DNA of 64,000 nucleotides from Laedolimicola ammoniilytica (GCF_025567165.1 NZ_JAOQKC010000016.1:10425-74424), one strand, 5' to 3'. Shown: positions 24,573 through 33,720, numbered from the stretch's first letter. Made by a program: numbers and translations. Notes: a model not told the origin generated them from the letters alone.

Positions 24573-26299
24573 TCTTGCAGGCATTGGTAAAACAATATGA
24601 GAATCTGGAAAGACAGGGAAAAGTATCCGGGCTGGGCTGGTGTCAGGCCAAAGTGTCATACGAACTTGATTTGTCAAAAAATGGAGACGTTCTGGGCGTT
24701 ACTTCGCGGAAGATAGAAGAAATGCGCGGTAAAAAGACCGTCTGGGCACCAGCATCTCTGATTGTCCCGGAAATGGTGACGCGCTCTTCTGGTGTGTCAG
24801 CTAATTTCCTGTGTGATAATTCCAAGTATATGCTGGGAATTGATGTGCAGGGAACAAATCAGCGTGTTATTGATTGCTTTCAGGCCACAAGAGAAAAGCA
24901 CCGGAGCGTGTTGAAAAACGCGCAGGGAGAAATAGCCCGCGCGATTTTGGCCTATTTTGAGAAGTGGGATCCGCAAAAAGCAGAACAGCATCCGGTTATT
25001 CGAGAAAACTGGGAAAAGTTGACAGAAGGCGGAAACCTGATTTTCAGCGTAGAAGGACAGGAGGCGCAGGAGGACGAGGAAATCCGGACGTGTTGGGAAC
25101 AGTACCGGGAGCAAGACGATGGTGAACGTAAGGGGCTTTGTCTTGTTACAGGTAGGAAAACTGAGATTTCCCGAATCCATAAAGTGATCAAAGGAGTTCC
25201 GGGCGCGCAGTCCAGCGGAGCGGCATTGGTATCTTTTAATGCCCCGGCATTTGAGTCTTATGGAAAAGAACAGAGCTACAATGCACCGGTGGGGAAATAT
25301 GCGGAATTTGCCTATACGACAGCATTAAATTATCTTTTGACACAGAGAGACTATACCTTTTCTCTGGGCGACGCCATGGTGGTGTACTGGGCAGAAAGCG
25401 GAAAAGAAGAATATCAGAAGTGCTTTTTTGATATCCTGAGACCGACCAAAGATAATCAAAAAAAATTAAAGGATATTTTTGATAGTTTAAAAGAAGATAC
25501 GAAGGTATATCTGGAAAACGCAGAGATGGATCCGGAACAGAAATTTTATATCCTGGCGTTGGCGCCCAATGCGGCTCGCTTATCGGTACGATTTTTTTAC
25601 ATGAATTCATTTGGGAAGATATTGCAGAATATTGCGGAACATTATGAGCGGCTCAGCATTGTAAAACCGGCCTGGGCAGAGCAGGATTATTTGGGAATTC
25701 GCGATATGCTGAATGAGACCGTGAACCAGAAGTCGAAAGATAAAACACCCATTTCAAATATGTCATCGCTTGTATTGCAGGCGATTCTGTCAGGAAGCAG
25801 ATATCCGGCAAGCCTTTATACAGATACTTTGATTCGCATACGGGCAGAGAATGGCAAGATTACATGGGGGAGAGCCGCTATTATCAAAGCATATCTGAAT
25901 CGCAACTATGGGTGGAAGAAAGGAGAAAGATTTATGGGACTAAAGGAAGAATGCACGGATACAGCTTATGTATTAGGAAGATTATTTTCCCTTCTGGAAG
26001 CAATACAGAAAGAAGCAAATCCATCAATCACAACGACAATCCGGGATCGGTATTTTAATTCCGCCTGTGCAACACCTGCAAGCGTATTCCCGGTGTTGAT
26101 CAAATTGAAAAACAGTCATATCAAGAAGCTGGAAAGAGATAAAGGGGGCGCAAAAATTTATTATGAAAAACAGCTGACAGATATCATGGGGAGACTGGAG
26201 GAATTTCCAAAACGGTTATCATTGGAGCAGCAGGGACAATTTACGCTGGGTTACTATCATCAGCAGCAGAAAAGATATGAAAAAGGGGAGGAAAAATAA
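24569..26299 (+). CDS. cas8c: Cas8c (Csd1), large Cascade subunit
   Basis: 576 aa. The large subunit of type I-C Cascade, responsible for PAM recognition and R-loop stabilisation. Csd1 features include the N-terminus MILQALVKQYENL, the GWCQAKVSYELDL segment, the acidic central region, and the SRYPASLYTDTLIRIRAE stretch near residue 410. In some I-C systems an internal start yields a separate Cas11; I cannot assign one with certainty here. The start overlaps the cas5 stop (ATGA), so the in-frame ATG at 24554 is rejected. Confidence 0.93.
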   Translation: MILQALVKQYENLERQGKVSGLGWCQAKVSYELDLSKNGDVLGVTSRKIEEMRGKKTVWAPASLIVPEMVTRSSGVSANFLCDNSKYMLGIDVQGTNQRVIDCFQATREKHRSVLKNAQGEIARAILAYFEKWDPQKAEQHPVIRENWEKLTEGGNLIFSVEGQEAQEDEEIRTCWEQYREQDDGERKGLCLVTGRKTEISRIHKVIKGVPGAQSSGAALVSFNAPAFESYGKEQSYNAPVGKYAEFAYTTALNYLLTQRDYTFSLGDAMVVYWAESGKEEYQKCFFDILRPTKDNQKKLKDIFDSLKEDTKVYLENAEMDPEQKFYILALAPNAARLSVRFFYMNSFGKILQNIAEHYERLSIVKPAWAEQDYLGIRDMLNETVNQKSKDKTPISNMSSLVLQAILSGSRYPASLYTDTLIRIRAENGKITWGRAAIIKAYLNRNYGWKKGERFMGLKEECTDTAYVLGRLFSLLEAIQKEANPSITTTIRDRYFNSACATPASVFPVLIKLKNSHIKKLERDKGGAKIYYEKQLTDIMGRLEEFPKRLSLEQQGQFTLGYYHQQQKRYEKGEEK

Positions 26300-27211
26300 A
26301 TGAGTGAAGCGATTAAAAATAGATACGAGTTCGTGATATTATTTGACGTGGAAAATGGAAATCCAAATGGCGACCCCGACGCAGGCAATATGCCCAGAAT
26401 CGATCCGGAGAGTGGACTGGGACTGGTAACAGATGTTTGCCTGAAGCGCAAGATTCGCAATTATGTGGAAACGGTAAAAGAGGATGCGCAGGGATATAAA
26501 ATTTACATCAAAGAGTCTGTACCTTTGAACCGCAGTGACAGAGAGGCCTGCGCAGATCTGGGAATCAGGGAAACAGAGGAAAAAAAGGTAACGGAAGAAT
26601 TGAAGAAATTAAAGAAAGATGATCCGGACGCAGATCTTAAGCTGAAGGATTATATGTGCCGGAATTTCTATGACATTCGTACTTTTGGAGCCGTAATGAC
26701 TACTTTTGTCAAAGCCTCTTTGAACTGTGGTCAGGTAAGAGGTCCTGTTCAGATTGGTTTCGCCCGCAGCGTTGATCCGATTATCGGTCAGGAGGTGACA
26801 ATTACGAGAGTTGCTATCACTACTGAAAAAGATGCGGAAAACAAAAATACAGAAATGGGCAGAAAGACGATCGTTCCTTATGGACTTTATCGCGCGGAGG
26901 GATATATTTCTGCAAATCTGGCGCGAAAAGTAACCGGCTTTTCGGAAGAAGATCTGGAACTGTTGTGGGAAGCAATTCTCAATATGTTTGAAATAGATCA
27001 TTCTGCTGCAAGGGGAAATATGGCAGTACGGGAGTTGATTGTCTTTAAGCACAGTAAGGAATTGGGAGATTGTCCGGCGTACAAATTATTCGATGCGGTA
27101 GAAGTAAAGAGAAAGGAAGATGTGGAATACCCCAAAAAATATCAGGATTATATCGTAACGGTTCACAAAGAACAGATTCCTGATTCCGTAGAAGTAAGAA
27201 GGATAAATTGA
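26300..27211 (+). CDS. cas7c: Cas7c (Csd2), Cascade backbone subunit
   Basis: 303 aa RAMP that polymerises along the crRNA spacer. The family signature FDVENGNPNGDPDAGNMPR follows the short N-terminal strand. Further typical segments are DIRTFGAVM and DHSAARGNMAVRELIVFKHS. The start lies directly after the cas8c stop and is preceded by AGGGGAGGAAAA. Its final A is shared with the ATG of cas4. Confidence 0.95.
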   Translation: MSEAIKNRYEFVILFDVENGNPNGDPDAGNMPRIDPESGLGLVTDVCLKRKIRNYVETVKEDAQGYKIYIKESVPLNRSDREACADLGIRETEEKKVTEELKKLKKDDPDADLKLKDYMCRNFYDIRTFGAVMTTFVKASLNCGQVRGPVQIGFARSVDPIIGQEVTITRVAITTEKDAENKNTEMGRKTIVPYGLYRAEGYISANLARKVTGFSEEDLELLWEAILNMFEIDHSAARGNMAVRELIVFKHSKELGDCPAYKLFDAVEVKRKEDVEYPKKYQDYIVTVHKEQIPDSVEVRRIN

Positions 27212-27873
27212 TGGAATACACAGAAGACGATTATCTTATGATATCCGGAATTCAGCATTTCAGGTTCTGTAAAAGGCAGTGGGCGTTGATTCACATAGAA
27301 CAGCAGTGGGCAGAGAATGAACACACAGTTATTGGTGAATTGATGCATAAAAAAGTACACGATCCCTATCTTACAGAAAAACGAAAAGATATCATCATTG
27401 CGCGGGCTATGCCGGTGGCGTCCAGAAAAATGGGCGTCACTGGTGAATGCGACGTAGTAGAGTTTCACCGATGTGAGGAGGGAATTCGCCTGTATGGACA
27501 TCGAGGCAACTTTTCTGTTTATCCGATAGAATACAAAAAAGGAAAGCCTAAAATTACGGAAGAAGACAGATTGCAGCTGACCGCACAGGCAATGTGCCTG
27601 GAGGAAATGCTTTCCACGCATATTTCAGAGGGGGCTTTGTTCTACGGGGAAACAAGACGGCGTGAACCTGTGAAAATAACGGAAGAGCTCCGCAATGAAG
27701 TAAAAGAAATGTTTCAGGAGATGCATCAATATTATAAGCGACAGTATACGCCGAAGGTAAAACCGGGCAAGAAATGTACAGCATGCTCGTTGAAAGATGT
27801 CTGCCTTCCAAAACTTGGAAAAAACGGTTCTGTGAAAATGTATCTGGACCAGGCGCTGGAGGAAGATGTATGA
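27211..27873 (+). CDS. cas4: Cas4 nuclease of type I-C adaptation
   Basis: 220 aa RecB-like Fe-S nuclease that trims prespacers and selects the PAM with Cas1-Cas2. One ligand Cys is in FRFCKRQW near residue 17; the other three are in CTACSLKDVC near the C-terminus. RecB catalytic residues are visible in GECDVVEF and PIEYKKGK. The start ATG at 27211 shares one base with the cas7 stop; the TTG three bases earlier is less likely. The end overlaps cas1 by 4 nt. Confidence 0.93.
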   Translation: MEYTEDDYLMISGIQHFRFCKRQWALIHIEQQWAENEHTVIGELMHKKVHDPYLTEKRKDIIIARAMPVASRKMGVTGECDVVEFHRCEEGIRLYGHRGNFSVYPIEYKKGKPKITEEDRLQLTAQAMCLEEMLSTHISEGALFYGETRRREPVKITEELRNEVKEMFQEMHQYYKRQYTPKVKPGKKCTACSLKDVCLPKLGKNGSVKMYLDQALEEDV

Positions 27874-28901
27874 AAAAATTATTGAACACGTTATATGTTA
27901 CTTCCGAAAACAGTTATCTGTCATTAGACGGTGAGAATATTGTTATTTATGAGAAGGAAAGCGAACTGGGAAGAGTCCCGTTGCATAATCTGGAAGGAAT
28001 TGTATCCTTTGGTTATCGTGGAACCAGTCCGGCGCTTATGGGAGCCTGCGCAGAAAAAAATATTTCCCTGTGCTATATGACTCCTCAGGGGAAATTCCTG
28101 GCGCGCGTTACAGGAAAAACACGGGGAAATGTAGTTCTGCGTAAGCAGCAGTACGAGAGCAGTAACGACGATACAATCGCGCTGGAGATTGCTAAGAGTT
28201 GCATTCTGGGAAAGGTACATAATGCGCGCTGGGTTCTGGAGCGGGCTATTCGGGATCACGCTATGCAGATAGATGCGGAGCGTGTAAAAAAGGCGTCTGA
28301 ACTGTTAAAAAATTCTATTGCGATGGTTCGGAGCAGTACATCAAAGGACGAACTCAGAGGATATGAAGGAGAAGCGGCCAGTATTTACTTTGGAGTATTT
28401 GACGAACTGATCCTGCAGCAGAAAAAGGATTTTACGTTTCAGGGCAGGAATAGAAGACCGCCTATGGATAAGATGAATGCAATGCTGTCATTTGTTTATA
28501 CATTGCTGACCAATATGGAGACGTCTGCACTGGAAAGTGTAGGGCTGGATCCCTGTGTCGGTTACCTTCATACAGAACGACCCGGCAGAGTTTCGTTAGC
28601 ACTGGATATGATGGAAGAACTCAGGGCAGTTCTGGCAGATCGGTTTGTGTTGTCGTTAGTGAATAAGAAAATGATTACAGGCAAAAATTTTACATAGAAG
28701 GAAAACGGTGCGGTACTTCTTGATGACAATGGACGCAGACTGATATTGACGGAATGGCAGAACAGAAAAAAGGAGTTCATAACGCATCCGTTTTTACAGG
28801 AAAAGGTGGAGTGGGGAATGGTTCCTTATGTTCAGGCAATGTTGCTGGCACGTTTTTTGCGTGGCGATTTGGATGGCTATCCGGTTTTTCTGTGGAAATG
28901 A
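27870..28901 (+). pseudogene. cas1: Cas1 integrase interrupted by an in-frame amber codon
   Basis: Cas1 integrates new spacers. Read as one frame, 27870-28901 encodes 343 residues, the usual length for type I-C Cas1. However, codon 276 is TAG (28695-28697). The N-terminal 275 residues keep the catalytic residues Glu166 (GYEGEAA), His234 (YLHTERPG) and Asp246 (LALDMMEE). The conserved C-terminal 68 residues (KENGAVLLDD ... ARFLRGDLDG ... FLWK) continue in the same frame after the stop and end in TGA at 28899-28901. No frameshift is needed. Either the gene was recently inactivated, or the short protein, readthrough or a sequencing error must be considered. Confidence 0.88.
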
Positions 28902-28909
28902 GGTGTGGA

Positions 28910-29200
28910 ATGTTAGTATTAATTACGTATGATGTGAATACCGAAAATGCGGCCGGAAAGACAAGGCTGCGGAAAGTCGCAAAGCAGTGTGTCAATTATG
29001 GCAGAAGAGTGCAAAATTCGGTATTTGAGTGCCTCCTGGATAATGCGCAGAGTATTACCTTGAAAGCAATCCTTGCGGATATTATTGATCCAGAGAAGGA
29101 TAGTCTTCGCATTTATTATTTAGGAAACAAATATCAAACAAAGATAGAACATATTGGAGTAGACAGAGGGATTGCTGCAGATCAGACGCTTATTTTATAA
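28910..29200 (+). CDS. cas2: Cas2, adaptation complex subunit
   Basis: 96 aa. Forms the Cas1-Cas2 integration complex. It starts MLVLITYDVNTEN with the conserved Asp8 after the first beta strand, followed by RLRKVAKQCVNYGRRVQNSVFEC, standard for type I-C Cas2. The ATG at 28910 sits 8 nt after the true cas1 end; a GAGGTG (28900-28905) precedes it. The open frame upstream (from 28754) overlaps the cas1 C-terminus and is not real coding sequence. Last gene before the leader. Confidence 0.94.
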   Translation: MLVLITYDVNTENAAGKTRLRKVAKQCVNYGRRVQNSVFECLLDNAQSITLKAILADIIDPEKDSLRIYYLGNKYQTKIEHIGVDRGIAADQTLIL

Positions 29201-29365
29201 GTTCGGTGCGAAAGCCAATGACACATAAATGGACTGAGGGATTCGCACCTGAAAATAAGTCATGGAATGCTTAAATATGTTCTGTAAAATCGAAATGTTT
29301 AATGATTTTAAAAGTTTTAAACAATTTTTGCTGAGAATTAGATAAGATTTTAGGTAAAAATTGCT
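29201..29365 (+). promoter_or_regulatory. CRISPR leader
   Basis: 165 AT-rich nt between cas2 and the first repeat. It contains an 8-bp inverted repeat, GGTGCGAA (29205-29212) and TTCGCACC (29242-29249), of the sort I associate with type I-C leaders. The promoter of the array should lie in the AT-rich part after 29270. The least-mutated repeats lie next to it, confirming this as the leader side. Confidence 0.8.
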
Positions 29366-32074
29366 GTCGCTCCCCTCGCGGGGGGCGTGGATTGAAATAT
29401 TTGCTTTCGGTGTTGTTAATTCGAAAGGATTGGTCGCTCCCCTCGCGGGGGGCGTGGATTGAAATCACTAACCTCAACAGGATACGTGCGAAGAGAGGTC
29501 GTCGCTCCCCTCGCGGGGGGCGTGGATTGAAATCAAAAAGTAATTGATGTGGACTGCGTGCCAATTTAGTCGCTCCCCTCGCGGGGGGCGTGGATTGAAA
29601 TCTGTCGGAGCTGGGCTATAACAACACGAATTACAGTCGCTCCCCTCGCGGGGGGCGTGGATTGAAATAATGCAAGTACGAATGACGATGGAAGCGACGT
29701 GTGTCGCTCCCCTCGCGGGGGGCGTGGATTGAAATCGCGAATATGAGGACACGCTGACAACGCCTGTGAAGTCGCTCCCCTCGCGGGGGGCGTGGATTGA
29801 AATGCTAACTCCAAGTATTGATTCTGCAAGACGTTCACCGTCGCTCCCCTCGCGGGGGGCGTGGATTGAAATCACCGCAAAAACCGGGAGGGGTGGCTTG
29901 TGACTAGTCGCTCCCCTCGCGGGGGGCGTGGATTGAAATTACGGCACAATCGAACAGTTTCGGGGAAAAGTTAGTCGCTCCCCTCGCGGGGGGCGTGGAT
30001 TGAAATTCTTACTCAATGTAAACTCCCCCATTCATAGCGTGTCGCTCCCCTCGCGGGGGGCGTGGATTGAAATGTGCCAAAATGTATTATAATACTGGCC
30101 AAGCGCATGTCGCTCCCCTCGCGGGGGGCGTGGATTGAAATTTGATATCGAAACTGCGAGCGCATGGGACAATATGGTCGCTCCCCTCGCGGGGGGCGTG
30201 GATTGAAATTAAATCATTGAACAACGATTTCGGGTGGAACGTGTCGCTCCCCTCGCGGGGGGGCGTGGATTGAAATTCAAACTCGTTGCCATAATACATT
30301 ACCTCTCTTTGTCGCTCCCCTCGCGGGGGGCGTGGATTGAAATTTCCGAAACTCTCTGGAGCGACTTGCAGGGGATGGTCGCTCCCCTCGCGGGGGGCAT
30401 GGATTGAAATCTATTGTAATGTGCGGGTTATTGTTCTGGTACAGTCGCTCCCCTCGCGGGGGGCGTGGATTGAAATCGGATCTCGTTTGTGTCCTGCAAG
30501 TGTACCCTCGTCGCTCCCCTCGCGGGGGGCGTGGATTGAAATTGTACAGTCACAACGTTGCGCAGGTCGGTTATAGTCGCTCCCCTCGCGGGGGGCGTGG
30601 ATTGAAATAATGATGGAACAACTACGCGGCACACGCCGTTTACGTCGCTTCCCTCGCGGGGGGCGTGGATTGAAATTGTCAGAGTTGGGCTATAACAACA
30701 CGAATTACAAGTCGCTCCCCTCGCGGGGGGCGTGGATTGAAATTCTTCCGGATCCTCATCCGGATAACGGCGATCCAGTCGCTCCCCTCGCGGGGGGCGT
30801 GGATTGAAATAGAAAAGTCATCGTGAATCCGTCCGCAAAAGTTGTCGCTCCCCTCGCGGGGGGCGTGGATTGAAATGAGCGCTTTTATAACGACGTCCAG
30901 GATCTGAATGTCGCTCCCCTCGCGGGGGGCGTGGATTGAAATAATCCTCGCAGTGCACCGCGGATCGCACCCTCCGTCGCTCCCCTCGCGGGAGCGTGGA
31001 TTGAAATCTCTGTGTTGACGGACAACCCTAATTCTGCGCAGTCGCTCCCCTCGCGGGAGCGTGGATTGAAATAATCCTCGCAGTGCACCGCGGATCGCAC
31101 CCTCCAGTCGCTCCCCTCGCGGGAGCGTGGATTGAAATGTTTCGGACTGGAAGGAACTGAAAATGTAACAGCCGTCGCTCCCCTCGCGGGAGCGTGGATT
31201 GAAATTTCCACAACTGCGAGAAATGCCGACAACATTTCGTCGCTCCCCTCGCGGGAGCGTGGATTGAAATGGTCTATAAATGTGTATTGTTTCGCCGTCA
31301 TTCAAAGTCGCTCCCCTCGCGGGAGCGTGGATTGAAATTTCAGCGAAAGATCTATGTGCTGAAATCCCACAAGGTCGCTCCCCTCGCGGGAGCGTGGATT
31401 GAAATTTCCAGCCTCATTTTTTCGTCCGTCCACCACTCCGTCGCTCCCCTCGCGGGAGCGTGGATTGAAATAGGACTGCAACAGGCTTCTGCGCCGGGTG
31501 GATCTTCGTCGCTCCCCTCGCGGGAGCGTGGATTGAAATCCGAACATACAGGATATCTCCCGGCTTGTACGGTGTCGCTCCCCTCGCGGGAGCGTGGATT
31601 GAAATGTGGAAGCTCTTATTGAGCGTGAAAGCCGATGGAAAGTCGCTCCCCTCGCGGGAGCGCGGATTGAAATAACCGGGACCGATTTATCCTGAACAGC
31701 ATTACGGTGGTCGCTCCCCTCGCGGGAGCGTGGATTGAAATATATAGGATTTCTCTTGTATCCGTATCGCTCATGTCGCTCCCCTCGCGGGAGCGTGGAT
31801 TGAAATTGGAGGATTCAAATGAGTAAAATATATATTACGGCAGTCGCTCCCCTCGCGGGAGCGTGGATTGAAATCAGTTAGAGGGTTTGTATAGCGTTCC
31901 ACAAACTGTCGCTCCCCTCACGGGAGCGTGGATTGAAATACGATGTTATCTATTCTTTTGGCAATGTGGACTGGTGTCGCTCCCCTCGCAGGGGCGTGGA
32001 TTGAAATGTTATATTATATAATTCAGAAAACGTTGAAGCGAAGTCGCTCCCCTTGCGGGAGCGAGGATTGGAAT
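29366..32074 (+). CRISPR. Type I-C CRISPR array, 41 repeats and 40 spacers
   Basis: I count 41 repeats. Repeats 1-24 (from 29366) are 33 nt: GT, an 8-bp stem CGCTCCCC/GGGGGGCG around TCGC, then TGGATTGAAAT. Repeats 25-41 (from 30976) are 32 nt, with stem CGCTCCC/GGGAGCG around CTCGC. Single variants are repeat 14 (one extra G), 16, 20, 35 and 39. Repeat 40 and the last one (32043-32074) are degenerate, marking the old end. Spacers are 33-36 nt. Spacers 24 and 26 are identical over 33 nt, and spacers 4 and 20 are near-identical. ORFs read through the array are artefacts of the repeat. Confidence 0.98.
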
Positions 32075-32229
32075 TTGTAATATACCACATTATATTTGTC
32101 GAACAAAAATATTTGACGATGATGTAAAATTATGCTAGTCTGAATTTATCATCATTATCTGAAAAAGTTCAGGGAGTGAATCACTCCAAATATTCCAGAG
32201 ATTGTGAGCCCACAAAAGATAGCGACGCC

Positions 32230-32258
32230 TTTACTTTGGCATAAGAATCAAATATAAT
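32230..32258 (+). promoter_or_regulatory. Promoter upstream of the Uma2-family gene (copy 1 of a duplicated module)
   Basis: TTTACT (32230-32235), 17 nt, TATAAT (32253-32258). The block CGACGCCTTTACTTT and the following ATCAAATATAAT recur at 32758-32792. Upstream, 32075-32229 holds only a perfect GGAGTGA-A-TCACTCC palindrome (32173-32187) and AT-rich sequence. Confidence 0.65.
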
Positions 32259-32295
32259 AAAGGAAGGAGAACAGGCAGAGCTGATAGATGGACAA

Positions 32296-32748
32296 ATGTA
32301 CATGTTGGCGACACCCAGTACAAGACACCAGAGATTATCGCATTTCTTGCTTAGAAAGATAGATTCCTATATTGAATCGAAAAAGGGGAAGTGCGAGGTG
32401 TTTTATGCACCGTTTGGTGTGTTCCTGAAAAATGAAAAATGGGGAGAGGATTTTGTAGAACCAGATCTTATGGTAATATGCGATCCGAATAAGGTAGACG
32501 AAAAAGGCTGTCACGGAGCACCCGATTGGGTGATAGAGATAGTCTCTCTTTCCAGCAGAATGAGGGATTACCTGCAAAAAGCAAACCTGTACATGAACAA
32601 TGGTGTCCGGGAATACTGGATTGTGGATCCGGTGCGCGAGGTGACCGTAGTTTATAAGCGCGAGGAAGAAGGATTCCCGGTAATATACAAATTCGGCGAG
32701 CCGGTAAAGGCAGGGATATACGAGGACCTTGAGATTACGATAGAGTAG
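32296..32748 (+). CDS. Uma2 family (DUF820) putative endonuclease, N-terminus probably lost
   Basis: 150 aa PD-(D/E)xK-like Uma2 protein. Visible parts are HQRLSHFLLRKI, the EPDLMVICDP core with the catalytic Asp, and PDWVIEIVSLSS with the Glu. The conserved ELIDGQMYM motif that normally follows about 20 N-terminal residues is encoded in frame from 32278, but no start codon precedes it; the frame is open only to 32245, inside the promoter. The first usable ATG is 32296, with no ribosome binding site at proper distance. It probably lost its first exon-like segment when the promoter block was joined. Function of the family is poorly known. Confidence 0.65.
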   Translation: MYMLATPSTRHQRLSHFLLRKIDSYIESKKGKCEVFYAPFGVFLKNEKWGEDFVEPDLMVICDPNKVDEKGCHGAPDWVIEIVSLSSRMRDYLQKANLYMNNGVREYWIVDPVREVTVVYKREEEGFPVIYKFGEPVKAGIYEDLEITIE

Positions 32749-32763
32749 GAGAGATTCGACGCC

Positions 32764-32792
32764 TTTACTTTCACTCAGAGATCAAATATAAT
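32764..32792 (+). promoter_or_regulatory. Promoter of the RpiR regulator (copy 2 of the duplicated module)
   Basis: TTTACT (32764-32769), 17 nt, TATAAT (32787-32792), with flanks homologous to copy 1. Confidence 0.65.
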
Positions 32793-32827
32793 GGAGAAAG
32801 AAACGGAAGCGTGCAGGGGGGATACAT

Positions 32828-33577
32828 GTGGAGAAGTTTATCGGTGAGTATGAAAATTTAACAGACAGTGAAAGAAATGTTTTTACGTATGTATTTCAGA
32901 ACCAGGAAAAAGTTTCTGTTATGAAGATAAATGATCTGGCTGAAGAGACGGCGGTTTCAAAAACAGTTGTGATTAATATGTGTCAGAAATTGGGGTTTGA
33001 TGGCTTTGGAGATCTGAAATATTATTTAAAAGGCAGGCAGGAAGAACAGAGCCAAAGAACCTATGAGGATATACAATTTCAGTGTCTTGATCAGGTAAAG
33101 AAGACGATGGCAGTGGTAGATCGGCAGTGTCTGAAAAGGGTGGCGTCTGCTATTATCAAGACAAAAACAGTATATATTGTTGCCAGAGGAACAAGTAAAG
33201 CTGCGGCAGATTATCTGGAACATTTACTTTTACTGATAGGAATTAAGTGTATTAATTTACGGGATTACAATCTGAATTCTACAGTTATCAAAAAAATTAA
33301 TATGAACGAATCTGTAATTTTAATTTCTTTATCAGGCGAAACAAGAAAAATAGTCGAAGTGGCAAGAATTGCAAAAGCCAGATCTGCAACGGTAATTGCC
33401 CTGACTGGCTTTTTTTCCAGTACGATTGGACGATTGGCGGATTATACCTTATATTGTTCCGCAGAAAATGCAGATACCAGAGAAAATGATATTAATTCAA
33501 GGCTGGGAATGTTTGTCGTGATTGATATGCTGGTAACAATTGTAAAGGAAATGTACGAAGAAAATATATTTAAATGA
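32828..33577 (+). CDS. MurR/RpiR family sugar-phosphate-sensing regulator
   Basis: 249 aa. An N-terminal HTH_6 domain (LTDSERNVFTYVFQNQ, LAEETAVSKTVVINMCQKLGFDGFGDLKYYL) is followed by a SIS sugar-phosphate-binding domain (about residues 105-230, VYIVARGTSKAAADYLEHLL, VILISLSGETRKIVEVA). It starts with GTG at 32828 behind AGGGGGGAT. It lies directly upstream of a PTS permease and a GH4 phosphoglucosidase, whose expression it probably controls in response to a phosphorylated alpha-glucoside. Confidence 0.9.
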   Translation: MEKFIGEYENLTDSERNVFTYVFQNQEKVSVMKINDLAEETAVSKTVVINMCQKLGFDGFGDLKYYLKGRQEEQSQRTYEDIQFQCLDQVKKTMAVVDRQCLKRVASAIIKTKTVYIVARGTSKAAADYLEHLLLLIGIKCINLRDYNLNSTVIKKINMNESVILISLSGETRKIVEVARIAKARSATVIALTGFFSSTIGRLADYTLYCSAENADTRENDINSRLGMFVVIDMLVTIVKEMYEENIFK

Positions 33578-33603
33578 AAATGGCAGAAATGACATAAGTC
33601 AGA

Positions 33604-33650
33604 AGTTGTGACATTAGTATTGAAAAACAATCTATGTCACAGCTTTTTTA
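33604..33650 (+). terminator. Terminator of the rpiR-type gene
   Basis: AGTTGTGACAT (33604-33614) pairs with ATGTCACAGCT (33634-33644), followed by TTTTTTA. Confidence 0.82.
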
Positions 33651-33679
33651 TTGTATGGCAGGAAATATCTTTTTATAAT
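33651..33679 (+). promoter_or_regulatory. Promoter of the PTS-GH4 operon
   Basis: TTGTAT (33651-33656), 17 nt, TATAAT (33674-33679). The -35 follows directly on the preceding terminator. Confidence 0.7.
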
Positions 33680-33720
33680 TAGTTCATGGTTAACCAAAAA
33701 ATAAGTATGGGAGAAGAAGA

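Noticed and set aside
28754..28909. Longer Cas2 starting at 28754
   Set aside because: The region encodes the conserved C-terminus of Cas1 in another frame; Cas2 homology begins at 28910.
29271..31622. Several ORFs of 60-208 aa in both strands across the array, full of repeated SIHAPREGSD or SRSPRGGRGLK motifs
   Set aside because: They are translations of the CRISPR repeat; the periodicity equals repeat plus spacer length and no ribosome binding site fits.
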